A DNA stretch of 64,000 bases from Magnetococcales bacterium. Lineage in GTDB: Bacteria > Pseudomonadota > Magnetococcia > Magnetococcales > Magnetaquicoccaceae. This document shows, one piece after another, positions 26,971 through 36,103 of the stretch. The DNA is taken from positions 1 to 64,000 of the forward strand of contig JADGAR010000009.1 of assembly GCA_015231915.1 (NCBI GenBank). The letters are read 5' to 3'. Numbering within the stretch: position 1 is the stretch's first letter; each line of letters starts with the position of its first letter. The notes below the pieces were generated by a model. The model saw only the letters and a list, made by a program, of their open reading frames with translations, ran no database searches and had not been told where the DNA came from. Position numbers and translations under genes: made by a program.

Positions 26971-28662
26971 TTACCCCCCCACCTCATGCAATGCGCGAAC
27001 CCGTTGCATGGCCGCCAACAGGGTCTTCTTGCCGACAGGCTTGGAGAGATAAAGATCACAGCCGGCCTCCCGGCTGCGCGTCTCCTCGCCCTCCATGGCA
27101 TGGGCCGAAAGGGCGATGATCGGGACCGGGGGCGTGCCGGAGTCACGCTCCCATTGGCGGATCCGGCGGGTGGCCGAATAGCCGTCTTGCACCGGCATCT
27201 GGATGTCCATGAGCACCACGTCGAACCGTTCCGCCATCACCCGCTCCACCGCCTGGGCGCCATCGGGCACCATGACCAGCCCATGCCCGGATTTCTCGAG
27301 ATAGGCCGCAATCAAGATACGATTCTCCTCGACATCCTCTGCAAGCAGTATCCGCAAGGGACCCGCCTGGCGCACCGTTGCGGATGCGGCTGGCGGCGCG
27401 GGAGGCGCGGACGACGCGCCTGGCGCCTCGCGAAACGGCAGGGTGAAATGAAACGCGCTCCCCTCTCCCGGACGACTCTCCACCCAGATCCGTCCGCCCA
27501 TCATCTCCACCAGGCACCGGGAGATGGTCAGACCCAGTCCGGTCCCGCCGAATTGCCGGGTAATGCCGGCATCGGCCTGAACGAATTGATCGAAGATGCA
27601 CCCCTGCTGCTCCGGCGCAATGCCGATACCGGTATCCCGCACCGAGAGCAGCAAGGCACTCCCCTCTTGCGGCGCCCACGCCAGACGCACATCGATCCGG
27701 CCCCGTTGGGTGAACTTGAGGGCATTGCCGAGCAGATTGAGCAAAACCTGCCGCAAACGATTCTCATCGCACAACAGGGTCGCAGGCATGACGCCGGCCA
27801 CCTCCAGGGCCACCTCCAGCCCTTTGCTCCCGGCGGCGATACGCATCATGTCGGTGGTTTCCGCCACGAGTTTCTCGATGGAACAGGAGGTCGGGTTCAA
27901 AACGATCCTCCCCTCCTCGATCCGGGCGAAATCGAGAATGTCATCGATCACCCCCAGCAGGGCCTTGCCGGAAGTGTGCATGATCCGGACATACTCATGC
28001 TGCCGGGGGGTCAGGTCGGTCTCCCGCAGCATCTCGGCCAGACCCAGCACCACGTTCATGGGGGTGCGGATCTCATGGCTCATGCTGGCCAGAAAATTGG
28101 TCTTGGCCTGACTGTATCGCTCCGCTTCGCCCTTGGCCTCCAGAAGTTCGGCGTTGCGTTTTTCCAGCTCCCTGGTGCGCTCGATCACACGGGACTCCAG
28201 TTCCCGGTTGATCTGTCGCAGGGCGGCGTCCTTTTCTTGCAGCTCCTTCACGGCGCGGGCCAGCTTGCGCTCCCGGTCGAACAGCCGCAGATAGAGACGA
28301 ATGCGGTTGAGCAGCAGATGATTGTCGATGGGCTTGGTCAGATAATCCACCGCCCCCAGTTCGTAGCCGTGACGGATGAACTCCTCGGTCCGAAACACCG
28401 CCGTCAGAAAAAGAATGGGAATCTCCCGGGTCCGCTCCAGCATCTTCAGGTGCCGTGCGGTCTCGAAGCCGTCCATGACCGGCATCCGCACATCCAGGAG
28501 GATCAAATCCACGGCCTGATCGATGGTGATGGCCAGCGCCTCCTGGCCGGAAGCGGCCTCCAGCACCCGGCATTCCGGCACCCGGTCCAGCAGGGTACGC
28601 AGGGTGAATCGATTATGGTCATTATCATCGACAATCAGCACAACATAACAATCAGACATCAT
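26971..28662 (-). CDS. Hybrid histidine kinase: REC - coiled coil - HisKA - HATPase - REC
   Basis: This soluble kinase of 563 residues is the last gene of the signalling operon. Receiver 1 (1-125) has VLIVDDND, the Asp in LILLDVRMP, LTAV and the LTKP lysine. A coiled coil rich in Arg/Glu (about 135-185) leads to HisKA with FLASMSHEIRTP (His about 194). The ATPase domain has NLLGNALKF, DTGIGI and GTGLGL. A Pro/Ala linker precedes receiver 2 (about 435-555), also intact (LLAEDVEEN, LMDIQMP, LSAH, LSKP). The start ATG at 28662 lies six bases after GAGGAGG and overlaps the CheB-CheR stop by 11 bases. With an N-terminal receiver, its activity is probably set by another kinase, most simply the 1,368-residue one upstream. 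Confidence 0.88.
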   Translation of the reverse strand: MMSDCYVVLIVDDNDHNRFTLRTLLDRVPECRVLEAASGQEALAITIDQAVDLILLDVRMPVMDGFETARHLKMLERTREIPILFLTAVFRTEEFIRHGYELGAVDYLTKPIDNHLLLNRIRLYLRLFDRERKLARAVKELQEKDAALRQINRELESRVIERTRELEKRNAELLEAKGEAERYSQAKTNFLASMSHEIRTPMNVVLGLAEMLRETDLTPRQHEYVRIMHTSGKALLGVIDDILDFARIEEGRIVLNPTSCSIEKLVAETTDMMRIAAGSKGLEVALEVAGVMPATLLCDENRLRQVLLNLLGNALKFTQRGRIDVRLAWAPQEGSALLLSVRDTGIGIAPEQQGCIFDQFVQADAGITRQFGGTGLGLTISRCLVEMMGGRIWVESRPGEGSAFHFTLPFREAPGASSAPPAPPAASATVRQAGPLRILLAEDVEENRILIAAYLEKSGHGLVMVPDGAQAVERVMAERFDVVLMDIQMPVQDGYSATRRIRQWERDSGTPPVPIIALSAHAMEGEETRSREAGCDLYLSKPVGKKTLLAAMQRVRALHEVGG

Positions 28663-30355
28663 GCGCGACCTCCTCGACTTCCAGAACGCGATACAGACGC
28701 ATTTTTTCATTGACCGGTGCCAGCCGATCCGCCCCCGGGATGCGCCACAGGCTCTCGCTGGGGCCAAGCATCAACCTGCCGTCATGATGCAGGCAGCGGG
28801 CGAACAAACCGAGCGCCCTGGCCTGCAGCGCCTCGTCGAAATAGATCAGCAGATTGCGGCACAGGATCAACTGGAACTCGTTGAACGGCCCGTCGCTCAC
28901 CAGGGAGTGGTGATAGAAAAACAGCTTCTCCCGCAAGGCGGGAACGATCTCGAACCAGTTCTCCCGTATCGTGCAGTGGTCGTCGAAAGGGCGCGCACCG
29001 CCGGCCAGGGCATGGTTGGCCCTCGCCCGGGGGAGGGCCTGGGCGGGATAGAGGCCGTTGCGCGCCTCCTTGAGCACCAGGGGATTGATATCCGTGGCAT
29101 AAATGCTGCTCCTGCCCAGCAACCCCGCCTCATCGAGGAGCATGGCCAGGGAATAGGCCTCCTCGCCGGTCGCACAGCCGGCCACCCAGATCTTGATGCG
29201 TGGAAAACTGGCCAGAAAGGGAAACACCTCGTCGCGCAGGCAGAGAAACTGCGCCGGACTCCGGAAAAAATGGGTCACGTTGATGGAGAGCGCAAAAAAG
29301 AAACGCTCGAAAGCCGCAGGCAACGTCAACACCAGCGCCTGAAAAGCGAAAAAGTTGGCGGTTCGTTCTCCGGCCATGGCGACGCTGCAACGGCGCAACA
29401 GGGACTCCTCCCGATAGTGGGTGAAATCGTAGCCATGGCACTGGGCCACGGCTGCCAGAAAAAGGCGCATCACGCCAGCCGTGAGGGGGGCATCCCCCAG
29501 GGCGGCGGCAGCGGCGAAACTGGCCAGGGCACTCGCCGGCAGGCTGTGGGCACAGGCGCCCTGCTTTTTGGCCGCGACCACCAGATCCCTGGCTTCGCAC
29601 TCGTCAGGATCCTCCGCCAGGGCCATGCCGCCCAGTTCGCGCACGCACGCAAGCCCCCCCACCCCATCCTGGCCATGGCCGCACAACAGGATGGCCATGG
29701 CAGCCGTGCCATACGCGCGGGCCACCGATTCGAACAGCGCGTCGATGGAAGGGCGGGCATGATGAATCCTGGCATCGCGTGTGACATAGACCAGGCCGTT
29801 GCCGACCCGCATATTGTACCCCGACGGGGCCACATAGAGCGTGCCGGGCCTGACCGGGGTCATGGTGCTGGGCATCTCCACCCGGTAGCGACTCTCTGCG
29901 GTCAGGATGCGATCCAGAAGATTGGGACTCTCTTCGGGGACGTGCTGCACCACAAAAACCGCCAACTCCCCGATGGGCAACTCCCGCAGGATCTGCAACA
30001 GCTTCTCCAGACTGCCGGTGGACCCGCCCAGGGCCAGGGCGGCAAAGCGACGTTCCCGAACGACGGGCGGGTCGGGGACGACCAGCCGGACGGCTATCCC
30101 CAGTCCGAGCAGATAGGCGAAGAGATGGGGATGATACACCGTGACGCAATTGCCGGGATTGCGCCGGGTGAATGCCGCCAGCTCCGCCACCCGGACGGAA
30201 TCGAACCATGTCATCTCGAAAAAGGTCACCTCCACGGGCCGATCCATGGGGGTCTCCAGATGACGCCGCAAGGTGGCCTCCTCCTCCGGGTCGAGCGCCT
30301 CGCCCTGCACCAGCAGGTGGCAAAGGTCGGGACGCATGCTGACCATGACGTTCAT
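28652..30355 (-). CDS. STAS-like / CheB methylesterase / CheR methyltransferase fusion
   Basis: The 567-residue chain combines both chemoreceptor-modifying activities. Residues 1-95 resemble a STAS domain (TFFEMTWFDSVRVAELAAF). The CheB part has the catalytic triad in place: Ser112 (LGGSTGS), His138 (VVQHVPEES) and Asp230 (LLCGHGQDGVGG). No CheB receiver domain is present. The CheR part (about 300-560) shows YDFTHYREESLLRR, the SAM site VAGCATGEEAYSLAML and LILCRNLLIYF. The start is ATG 30355, overlapping the upstream kinase stop as ATGA. Replacing the usual receiver by a STAS-like domain suggests control by a binding partner rather than by phosphorylation; that is inference. No chemoreceptor or CheA is visible nearby. 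Confidence 0.86.
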   Translation of the reverse strand: MNVMVSMRPDLCHLLVQGEALDPEEEATLRRHLETPMDRPVEVTFFEMTWFDSVRVAELAAFTRRNPGNCVTVYHPHLFAYLLGLGIAVRLVVPDPPVVRERRFAALALGGSTGSLEKLLQILRELPIGELAVFVVQHVPEESPNLLDRILTAESRYRVEMPSTMTPVRPGTLYVAPSGYNMRVGNGLVYVTRDARIHHARPSIDALFESVARAYGTAAMAILLCGHGQDGVGGLACVRELGGMALAEDPDECEARDLVVAAKKQGACAHSLPASALASFAAAAALGDAPLTAGVMRLFLAAVAQCHGYDFTHYREESLLRRCSVAMAGERTANFFAFQALVLTLPAAFERFFFALSINVTHFFRSPAQFLCLRDEVFPFLASFPRIKIWVAGCATGEEAYSLAMLLDEAGLLGRSSIYATDINPLVLKEARNGLYPAQALPRARANHALAGGARPFDDHCTIRENWFEIVPALREKLFFYHHSLVSDGPFNEFQLILCRNLLIYFDEALQARALGLFARCLHHDGRLMLGPSESLWRIPGADRLAPVNEKMRLYRVLEVEEVAHDV

Positions 30356-33300
30356 GCGGCCCGTTCCAGCCAGAGCTTCACCATGTTGACCAGGATCTCG
30401 TAGTCGGCGGGCTTGGCCAGATAGTCGTTGGCCCCGCAGGCCAGGCAGCGTTCCCGGTCCTCCCGGAAGGCCTTGGCGGTAAGCACGAGGATGGGCAGTT
30501 TTTCGCATCCGGGCAGTTGCCGGATGCGGGAGATGGTTTCGTAGCCATCCATGCCGGGCATCATGATGTCCATCAGGATCAGATCCACCGGGTGGAGCGC
30601 CAGCCGCTCCAACGCCTTGGCCCCGCTGATGGCGGTCACCACCTTGGCCCCTTTGCTTTCCAGGGCGGCGGACACCACGAAGAGATTGCGGGGATCGTCA
30701 TCCACCACCATCAGGGTGTGACCCGCCAGGGAGGTCTGCTCACTGGAGGCCGGCATCGGCAACACCCCCGGGCGCGTTTGGCGGGGTTCACGGGGCAGCC
30801 GGCTCAGGAAACGTTCCACGTCCCGCAGCAGCCGCTGCCCGGCCTGGGGCGACTCCTGAATCAGGCTGTCGGTCAGGCCGCGCAGTCGTGCCTCCTCGTC
30901 TTCATCCAGGGTGGCTCCGCAATAGACGATGAGGAACAGTTCCGGATCCATGGTCTTGAGCCGGTCGCACAACTCCAGCGAGGGAACGCCGCCGGACAGC
31001 CTTGCATCCACCACCGCAACCCCGAACCGGGTGCCGGACGCCTCGCGCAAGGCCTCCTGGGCGCCGGCGACGGTCACGATCCGCACCGGGGGATCCCGAA
31101 AGCGCTCCTCCACCATTTCCGCGCGCAGATGTTCCCCTTCCACGATCAATACCGGCGCCGACCCGGCGGCAGCCGGCAATCCGGCGAACAACTCCTCGGC
31201 CAGGACGATGGCCTTGTCGCTCACCGGCTTGCGCAGATAGCCGAGGGCGCCGTCCGGCACCCCCTCCCGATCCCGTCCGGATACGACATAGACGGGTATG
31301 GCATGCAACGCCTCGGAACGTTTCAGTTGCGCCAACACCTCCATCCCGTCCATGTCCGGCAGCCCCAGATCCAGGATGATGCCCGCTGGCCGGAAACGGG
31401 CAGCCAGTTCCAATCCCTCTTCTCCAGAGCGGGCGGCGACGGTTTTCTTGCCCAGACGGTGATTCAGCAGGATGACGGTTCTGCAAAAACTGGCCTCGTC
31501 ATCGATGATGAGAATGGGATGCTCCCCGGGATCCAGGGCGTTGCGGTCATCCTCCAGATCGAAGGCCGGTTCCTCAGGCGGGGAGGGCAAGGGGGTGGCA
31601 ACCGGCTCTTCGTCCGACGGTTCGTCTGGAGCGGGCGCCAAATGCAAGGGCAGATGGAGCACAAAACGGCTCCCTTCCCCTTCCTGGCTGTGCAATGACA
31701 ACCTGCCACCCAGCAGGACGACAAATTTCCTGCTGATGGACAACCCCAGACCGGTGCCCCCGAAGCGCCGCGAAATGGAGCCATCCGCCTGCTGGAACTC
31801 CTCGAAAATCAACTCCTGCTTCTCCGGGGGGATGCCGATGCCAGTGTCGCTCACCTCCATGACCACCGGCAGTTGGGGATCCTCGCCGGGACGGATGGTC
31901 AAAGAGACCCGACCGCGCGGGGTGAACTTGCAGGCGTTGGACAACAGATTGCGCAGCACCTGGGAGAGCTTGTGGCGATCGGTGGTCAAGGTGGCTTGCA
32001 AGGTGTCCTCCATGTGGAGTTCCAACCCCTTTTCGCGTGCCACGGCCTGAAACAGGCTCCGTTGCTCATCGAGCACCTCGCCGGAATGGACCGGTTCCAG
32101 ATGGGGCCTGGACTTGCCCGACTCCAGCGCGGAAAGATCGAGGATGTCGTTGATCAGCCGCAACAACTCGCTGCCCGCCTCGTGGATCACCTGCACCTGC
32201 CTGACGGAAGTGTCGTCCAACCTGCCGTCCTCGTTGAGGCGCATCATGTTGGAAAGCAGAATGATGGAGTTGAGCGGCGTGCGCAACTCGTGGGACATGT
32301 TGGCCAGAAATTCCGACTTGTAGCGGTTGGAGGCCTCCAACTGTTTGGCCTTGCGGTTCAGGTCCCCCTGGGAGAGCGACAGCGCCCGGTTCTTGCCCGC
32401 CAGTTCTTCCGCCTGGTGCAGCAGGCGCGCCTGCTGCCGTTCCATCTGGGAATTGGCCTGTTGCAACTCCTCGGTCTGCTGTTGGAGTTGCTGCTGCTGC
32501 TCTTCCATCTGGGCATTGGTCTGACGCAACTCCTCGGTCTGCTGTTGGAGCTTCTGTTGCTGGATTTCCAGGGTGACGTTGGCGCGGGTCGCCTGCTCGG
32601 TGCGCTCCTGGGCGACACGGCGCGCCTCCTCGGCTTCGGCCAGCAGGGCGCGGATCCGCTCCCGCTGCAGGGCGACGAAGAGAAACGAGACGATCACATC
32701 GGCTGCGGCGGCCAGGAAGGCCCGCTGCGGGTCGTCGAATCCCTGGAACGAGGCCAGTTCGATCACCCCGAGCACCTCTCCCTCCCGCAGCAGCGGCCAG
32801 GTGCAGGTGAACAGGGGGGGCCGGCTGGTGAGGCCGGTGGTGATCGGGGGGGGATCCTCCTCCGGCACGGTCAGGAGAATGGGTTGTTTTTCCAAGGCCG
32901 CCTGTCCCACCGCCCCCTCGCCGAGACGGAAGCGGTTGCCCAGCCGGGTGCGTTGGGTATACATGTAGGAACCCAACAGATCCAGGGCGCGACTCTCCGG
33001 ATCGAAGAGGTAGAACACCCCCCGACCGGCTTCCAGATAGCGGCCCAGCATGCCGATGGCCTGTTCCGCCACTTCCTGGGGTTTGAGGTCTGCGGCGAGC
33101 ATCCGGTTGAGACGCTCGATCCCTTCCTGGTGCCAGGTGCGTCGCCGCTCCTGCTCCCGGTTCTCCCGCAACTGCCGGGTCATGTTGCCGAGCGCGCTCC
33201 CCAACCGGTCGTTGTCCGACAGCAGGGGCACCTCTCTGGCGTAATCCCCCCTGGCGATGGCATCCGCCAGGTCGGCGAGTTCCCCCAGGTTGCGGGTGAG

Positions 33301-34458
33301 GCGTTCGGTGGAATCCAGCATCCAGCGCAGTTCGTCCTTCCCCTTGTAGACGATCTCCTCGCGGACATACGCCCCCTGTCCCAACATCCGGATCTGGCGG
33401 GTCACGAACAGCAATGGCCGCATCAGCCGGTCCAGATAAAAACGCGCGACCAGCCAGATCAGCGCCAGCAGGCCAAGCGTCAAGGCGCCGAACAGCTCCT
33501 TGAAATCCCGCAAATCCTTCAACGCCACCGACTGGGGCACGGCCCCCACCAGGATCCAGTCCTGTTGCCGGTCGGTGGGATGGGGATGCACCCGCTGAAA
33601 GGCGATGATCTGATCCCGATGGGACAAGGATCCCATCTCCCGATCCTGGATCCGCTCCAACAGACCGGGATGGAGGGCGGCGAAGGGTTCCCCCTGACCA
33701 ATGGGAAACAGGGTGCGCCCGGAGGTATCGATCAGATGAAACGTGCTGCCTTGCAGGTTGTGCATCGCCGAACGGATGTAATCCAGAAAGCCATCGGCCA
33801 GCAACGTGTTGACCAGCACGCCATACTTGACCTTGTTGGCCCCGTAAACCGGGGTTGCGATCCGCACCACCGGCAGCAGGGGCATCCGGACGGTGCCGCG
33901 ATCCTTGTCGTAATCGAGGGAGGAGACCACGACCCCTCCCGGTTCCAGCGCCATGGCCCGCCGGAACTCTTCCTGAAAACTGACATCCTCCAATTCTTCT
34001 TCCCTGGACAGGGTGACCTCCCTGGTGACCGGATGGCGTCGGATCTCGATGGTTTCCCGGCCCTGGCGATCCAAAAACCTGATTTCACGAACATGACGAT
34101 CATGGGTAACATAACTTATAAACTCATCCGCAGTCGCATGTTTCCACAGATCCATCTGCTGAAATTCTTTCAGATCCTGGGCATACAGGTGGCGCAGCAG
34201 AGAGAAATGTTGCGAGAGAGAACGAACATCGTCATGGACGATATCAAAAAACGATGAAATGTTTTTGCCGGTTTCGTTGGTGTAGCCCCAGACCAGTCCC
34301 TGCGCCTTGTCGGTATGGGCGATGCTGGCCTGCCGATAACCGTACCCCCCCACCGTCCCCACCGCGATGACGGCCAGCAGATAGAAAAACAAGGCGATCT
34401 TGCCCCGCACACCCACGGAGCGCAACCGCGTCAAGACGGAAAAGCGACCGGTATCCAT
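30352..34458 (-). CDS. Membrane sensor hybrid kinase: Cache - HAMP - GAF - coiled coil - HisKA - HATPase - three receivers
   Basis: The 1,368-residue protein is the central sensor of the operon. A membrane helix near residues 20-42 and another near 335-355 enclose a periplasmic Cache-like region. A HAMP-like segment, a GAF domain (about 455-620) and a Gln/Glu-rich coiled coil (about 625-705) follow. HisKA has FLANMSHELRTP (His about 719), and the ATPase has NLLSNACKFTP, DTGIGI and GTGLGL. Receivers lie at about 985-1105, 1110-1225 and 1245-1365. Receivers 1 and 3 are complete; receiver 2 reads VEGE for the acid pair and ends LIQES where KP is expected, so it looks inactive. The ATG at 34458 lies nine bases after AAGGAG. 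The ligand is unknown. Confidence 0.88.
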   Translation of the reverse strand: MDTGRFSVLTRLRSVGVRGKIALFFYLLAVIAVGTVGGYGYRQASIAHTDKAQGLVWGYTNETGKNISSFFDIVHDDVRSLSQHFSLLRHLYAQDLKEFQQMDLWKHATADEFISYVTHDRHVREIRFLDRQGRETIEIRRHPVTREVTLSREEELEDVSFQEEFRRAMALEPGGVVVSSLDYDKDRGTVRMPLLPVVRIATPVYGANKVKYGVLVNTLLADGFLDYIRSAMHNLQGSTFHLIDTSGRTLFPIGQGEPFAALHPGLLERIQDREMGSLSHRDQIIAFQRVHPHPTDRQQDWILVGAVPQSVALKDLRDFKELFGALTLGLLALIWLVARFYLDRLMRPLLFVTRQIRMLGQGAYVREEIVYKGKDELRWMLDSTERLTRNLGELADLADAIARGDYAREVPLLSDNDRLGSALGNMTRQLRENREQERRRTWHQEGIERLNRMLAADLKPQEVAEQAIGMLGRYLEAGRGVFYLFDPESRALDLLGSYMYTQRTRLGNRFRLGEGAVGQAALEKQPILLTVPEEDPPPITTGLTSRPPLFTCTWPLLREGEVLGVIELASFQGFDDPQRAFLAAAADVIVSFLFVALQRERIRALLAEAEEARRVAQERTEQATRANVTLEIQQQKLQQQTEELRQTNAQMEEQQQQLQQQTEELQQANSQMERQQARLLHQAEELAGKNRALSLSQGDLNRKAKQLEASNRYKSEFLANMSHELRTPLNSIILLSNMMRLNEDGRLDDTSVRQVQVIHEAGSELLRLINDILDLSALESGKSRPHLEPVHSGEVLDEQRSLFQAVAREKGLELHMEDTLQATLTTDRHKLSQVLRNLLSNACKFTPRGRVSLTIRPGEDPQLPVVMEVSDTGIGIPPEKQELIFEEFQQADGSISRRFGGTGLGLSISRKFVVLLGGRLSLHSQEGEGSRFVLHLPLHLAPAPDEPSDEEPVATPLPSPPEEPAFDLEDDRNALDPGEHPILIIDDEASFCRTVILLNHRLGKKTVAARSGEEGLELAARFRPAGIILDLGLPDMDGMEVLAQLKRSEALHAIPVYVVSGRDREGVPDGALGYLRKPVSDKAIVLAEELFAGLPAAAGSAPVLIVEGEHLRAEMVEERFRDPPVRIVTVAGAQEALREASGTRFGVAVVDARLSGGVPSLELCDRLKTMDPELFLIVYCGATLDEDEEARLRGLTDSLIQESPQAGQRLLRDVERFLSRLPREPRQTRPGVLPMPASSEQTSLAGHTLMVVDDDPRNLFVVSAALESKGAKVVTAISGAKALERLALHPVDLILMDIMMPGMDGYETISRIRQLPGCEKLPILVLTAKAFREDRERCLACGANDYLAKPADYEILVNMVKLWLERAA

Positions 34459-34477
34459 AGGTGTGCGCTCCTTGGGT

Positions 34478-35377
34478 TCACAATGTCCGCACCTGCTTCA
34501 GTTTATGCATCGCATAGCCCATCAACTGGCGGACATCCGCCAGATTCGCCTCCTCCTGGAAGGCGGTGGCCGGCGTGATGACATGGTTCAATCCCAGACT
34601 GGCCTTGAGGGGTTGCAGTTCCGCCAGGGCCATGCCCACCATATTGAGCACATCGGAAGGCAGCACCCCAGCGGCCTTGCGAAACGGCGCGAAATCGACC
34701 ACCGCGATCCCGGCCAACCGCTGGAGACGCTGCACTTCGGCCATCAACTCGAAACTGACGCGCAAACACTCCTCCAGGGTGGTGGCTGGCTCCTTGGCCG
34801 GAGGAAAAGCGACATCCTGAATCCGCAATTGCCGGAGCACGGCGTCGATATCCGCATGGAGCCGCCTGACCTCGGCGTAGATGGTGACCGCATCGACCTC
34901 ATGCTGGTTGAGCACATCCCATTGCATGGAGATGGCATTGAACAGATTGAAGACATCCTGGGGGGTCTTGTCCGTGGCGGGCGCAAGCGGTGCGGTGGTG
35001 GCATCGATCCCCAGACGACGCTTGATGATGAAAATCTCGGCCAGAATCCGTTGGGTCTGTTCGTAATTCATGGCCGGCTCCAGGTTGGGAACCGGTTCCA
35101 CATCGGAAACCGTGAGCCTCGGCATGCCATGCAAGGCGCGAAACCTGTTGATTTTCAACAAAATCAATCCGGTCTTCTGCCAGACATGACGCGGTTGCAG
35201 AACCATCCGCACCGGTTGGACCGCTTTCTCGCCCCGGATTTGCAGATGATCGGCGAGCAGTTCCATTTCGGCCTTGATCCGCAGCGCCTGGGTGTAGACA
35301 TCGGACGGGGTGATTTCCGCCGCACCGACCGGCCAGACCAGGACAACCGCCAGCAGCAGTGCGAGCAGCTGCGTCAT
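34478..35377 (-). CDS. Secreted protein with three internal repeats, unknown function
   Basis: The 299-residue protein starts with a clear signal peptide (MTQLLALLLAVVLVWPVGAA, cleavage about residue 20) and is otherwise helical and polar, so it is probably periplasmic. Three copies of a P-S/Q-D-V-aromatic/Leu motif, each followed by an amphipathic helix, are visible: TPSDVYTQALRIKAEMELL (about 24), PQDVFNLFNAISMQWDVL (about 138) and PSDVLNMVGMALAELQPL (about 232). I cannot name the family. It sits between the cyclic-nucleotide-binding gene (ATGA overlap) and the Cache-domain kinase (19 bases), so it may bind a ligand or the sensor region of that kinase. That role is inferred from position only. 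Confidence 0.7.
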   Translation of the reverse strand: MTQLLALLLAVVLVWPVGAAEITPSDVYTQALRIKAEMELLADHLQIRGEKAVQPVRMVLQPRHVWQKTGLILLKINRFRALHGMPRLTVSDVEPVPNLEPAMNYEQTQRILAEIFIIKRRLGIDATTAPLAPATDKTPQDVFNLFNAISMQWDVLNQHEVDAVTIYAEVRRLHADIDAVLRQLRIQDVAFPPAKEPATTLEECLRVSFELMAEVQRLQRLAGIAVVDFAPFRKAAGVLPSDVLNMVGMALAELQPLKASLGLNHVITPATAFQEEANLADVRQLMGYAMHKLKQVRTL

Positions 35378-35817
35378 GCCTGCCCCCCGATGGTCTGCTT
35401 GAGGGCCTCCAGGCGATTCATGAGAAGCCTGACCGCCTGATGCTGGATCTTTACCTTCAACTCCGGCGGCAGGAGGGAAAAGTGTTTTTCTTCCAGTTGA
35501 AAGACAATGCTCTTGACAAGCGCGATCACGTTGGTGGTGCGTACCTGGCGTGCCACGAAGGCGATCTCGCCGAAGATGTCCCCCGGATGCAGGGTGGCCA
35601 AGCGCCCTTCCGGGTCGTTTTGTTTGGTCACCTTGACCTCGCCGCTCACCAGGACGAACAGGGTTCGGTCCACACCCCCTTCGCGAATGATGAACTCCCC
35701 AGGTTGCACGACCTTGAAAAAGCCGTTATGGTAAACGTGTTCCATCTCCTGGATGGTGAACTCGACGAAGAACGGAATGCCCGCGAGACGATTCTTGAGC
35801 GTTGCGAATGGTTCCAT
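35374..35817 (-). CDS. Cyclic-nucleotide-binding domain protein (CRP-like sensor domain without DNA-binding part)
   Basis: The 147-residue cytoplasmic protein is almost entirely one cNMP-binding fold. The beta-roll carries VQPGEFIIREGG, LFVLVSGEVKVTK and the phosphate-binding cassette HPGDIFGEIAFVARQVRTTNV, where the Glu and the Arg that hold the cyclic phosphate are present. A C-terminal helix follows, with no helix-turn-helix, so it is not a transcription factor by itself. ATG at 35817 has GGAGGAGGGG just upstream; upstream in-frame codons give an unlikely extension. It is the first gene of the five-gene signalling operon and may feed a second-messenger signal to the kinases. Which nucleotide it binds cannot be told. 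Confidence 0.82.
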   Translation of the reverse strand: MEPFATLKNRLAGIPFFVEFTIQEMEHVYHNGFFKVVQPGEFIIREGGVDRTLFVLVSGEVKVTKQNDPEGRLATLHPGDIFGEIAFVARQVRTTNVIALVKSIVFQLEEKHFSLLPPELKVKIQHQAVRLLMNRLEALKQTIGGQA

Positions 35818-35857
35818 GACCACCCCTCCTCCCTGTTTGCCATCCGAATGGAGCGTG

Positions 35858-36088
35858 ATGCCGGAACAACGCCGGGTGACCCACTTGGCCTCCGGCCTGA
35901 TTCTGCAATTCCAGCCCGGCCTGGACGGCTCCGGCGCCATGAGCGTGGACACCCCCAATCCCGATGCACTGCCCCCCGCCACATCCCCGGAAGAGGCCGC
36001 GCGTCTGGTCCAGGCCGGCTGGGAGGCCTATGCCAGGGTGGCGGAAATGGCCCTGGCAAGTCAAGTCGAATGTGATCCCCAGGAATGA
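35858..36088 (+). CDS. Possible small protein of unknown function (76 residues)
   Basis: A short frame opens at ATG 35858, five to six bases after a GGAG, and is divergent from the cNMP-binding gene, 40 bases away. The product has a beta-prone start (VTHLASGLILQFQPG) and a helical, acidic end (SPEEAARLVQAGWEAYARVA), a pattern that looks coding. Nothing resembling a known domain is seen. The reverse strand is open here too, so coding status is uncertain. An earlier in-frame ATG (35816) would overlap the divergent gene's start codon. Confidence 0.4.
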   Translation: MPEQRRVTHLASGLILQFQPGLDGSGAMSVDTPNPDALPPATSPEEAARLVQAGWEAYARVAEMALASQVECDPQE

Positions 36089-36103
36089 ATCCCGCAAAAA
36101 AAT

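Noticed and set aside
31873-34257. Plus-strand frame of 794 codons opposite the large sensor kinase
   Set aside because: The kinase on the minus strand has Cache, GAF, HisKA, ATPase and receiver motifs. The plus frame is a shadow of its Gln-rich coiled coil and other parts.
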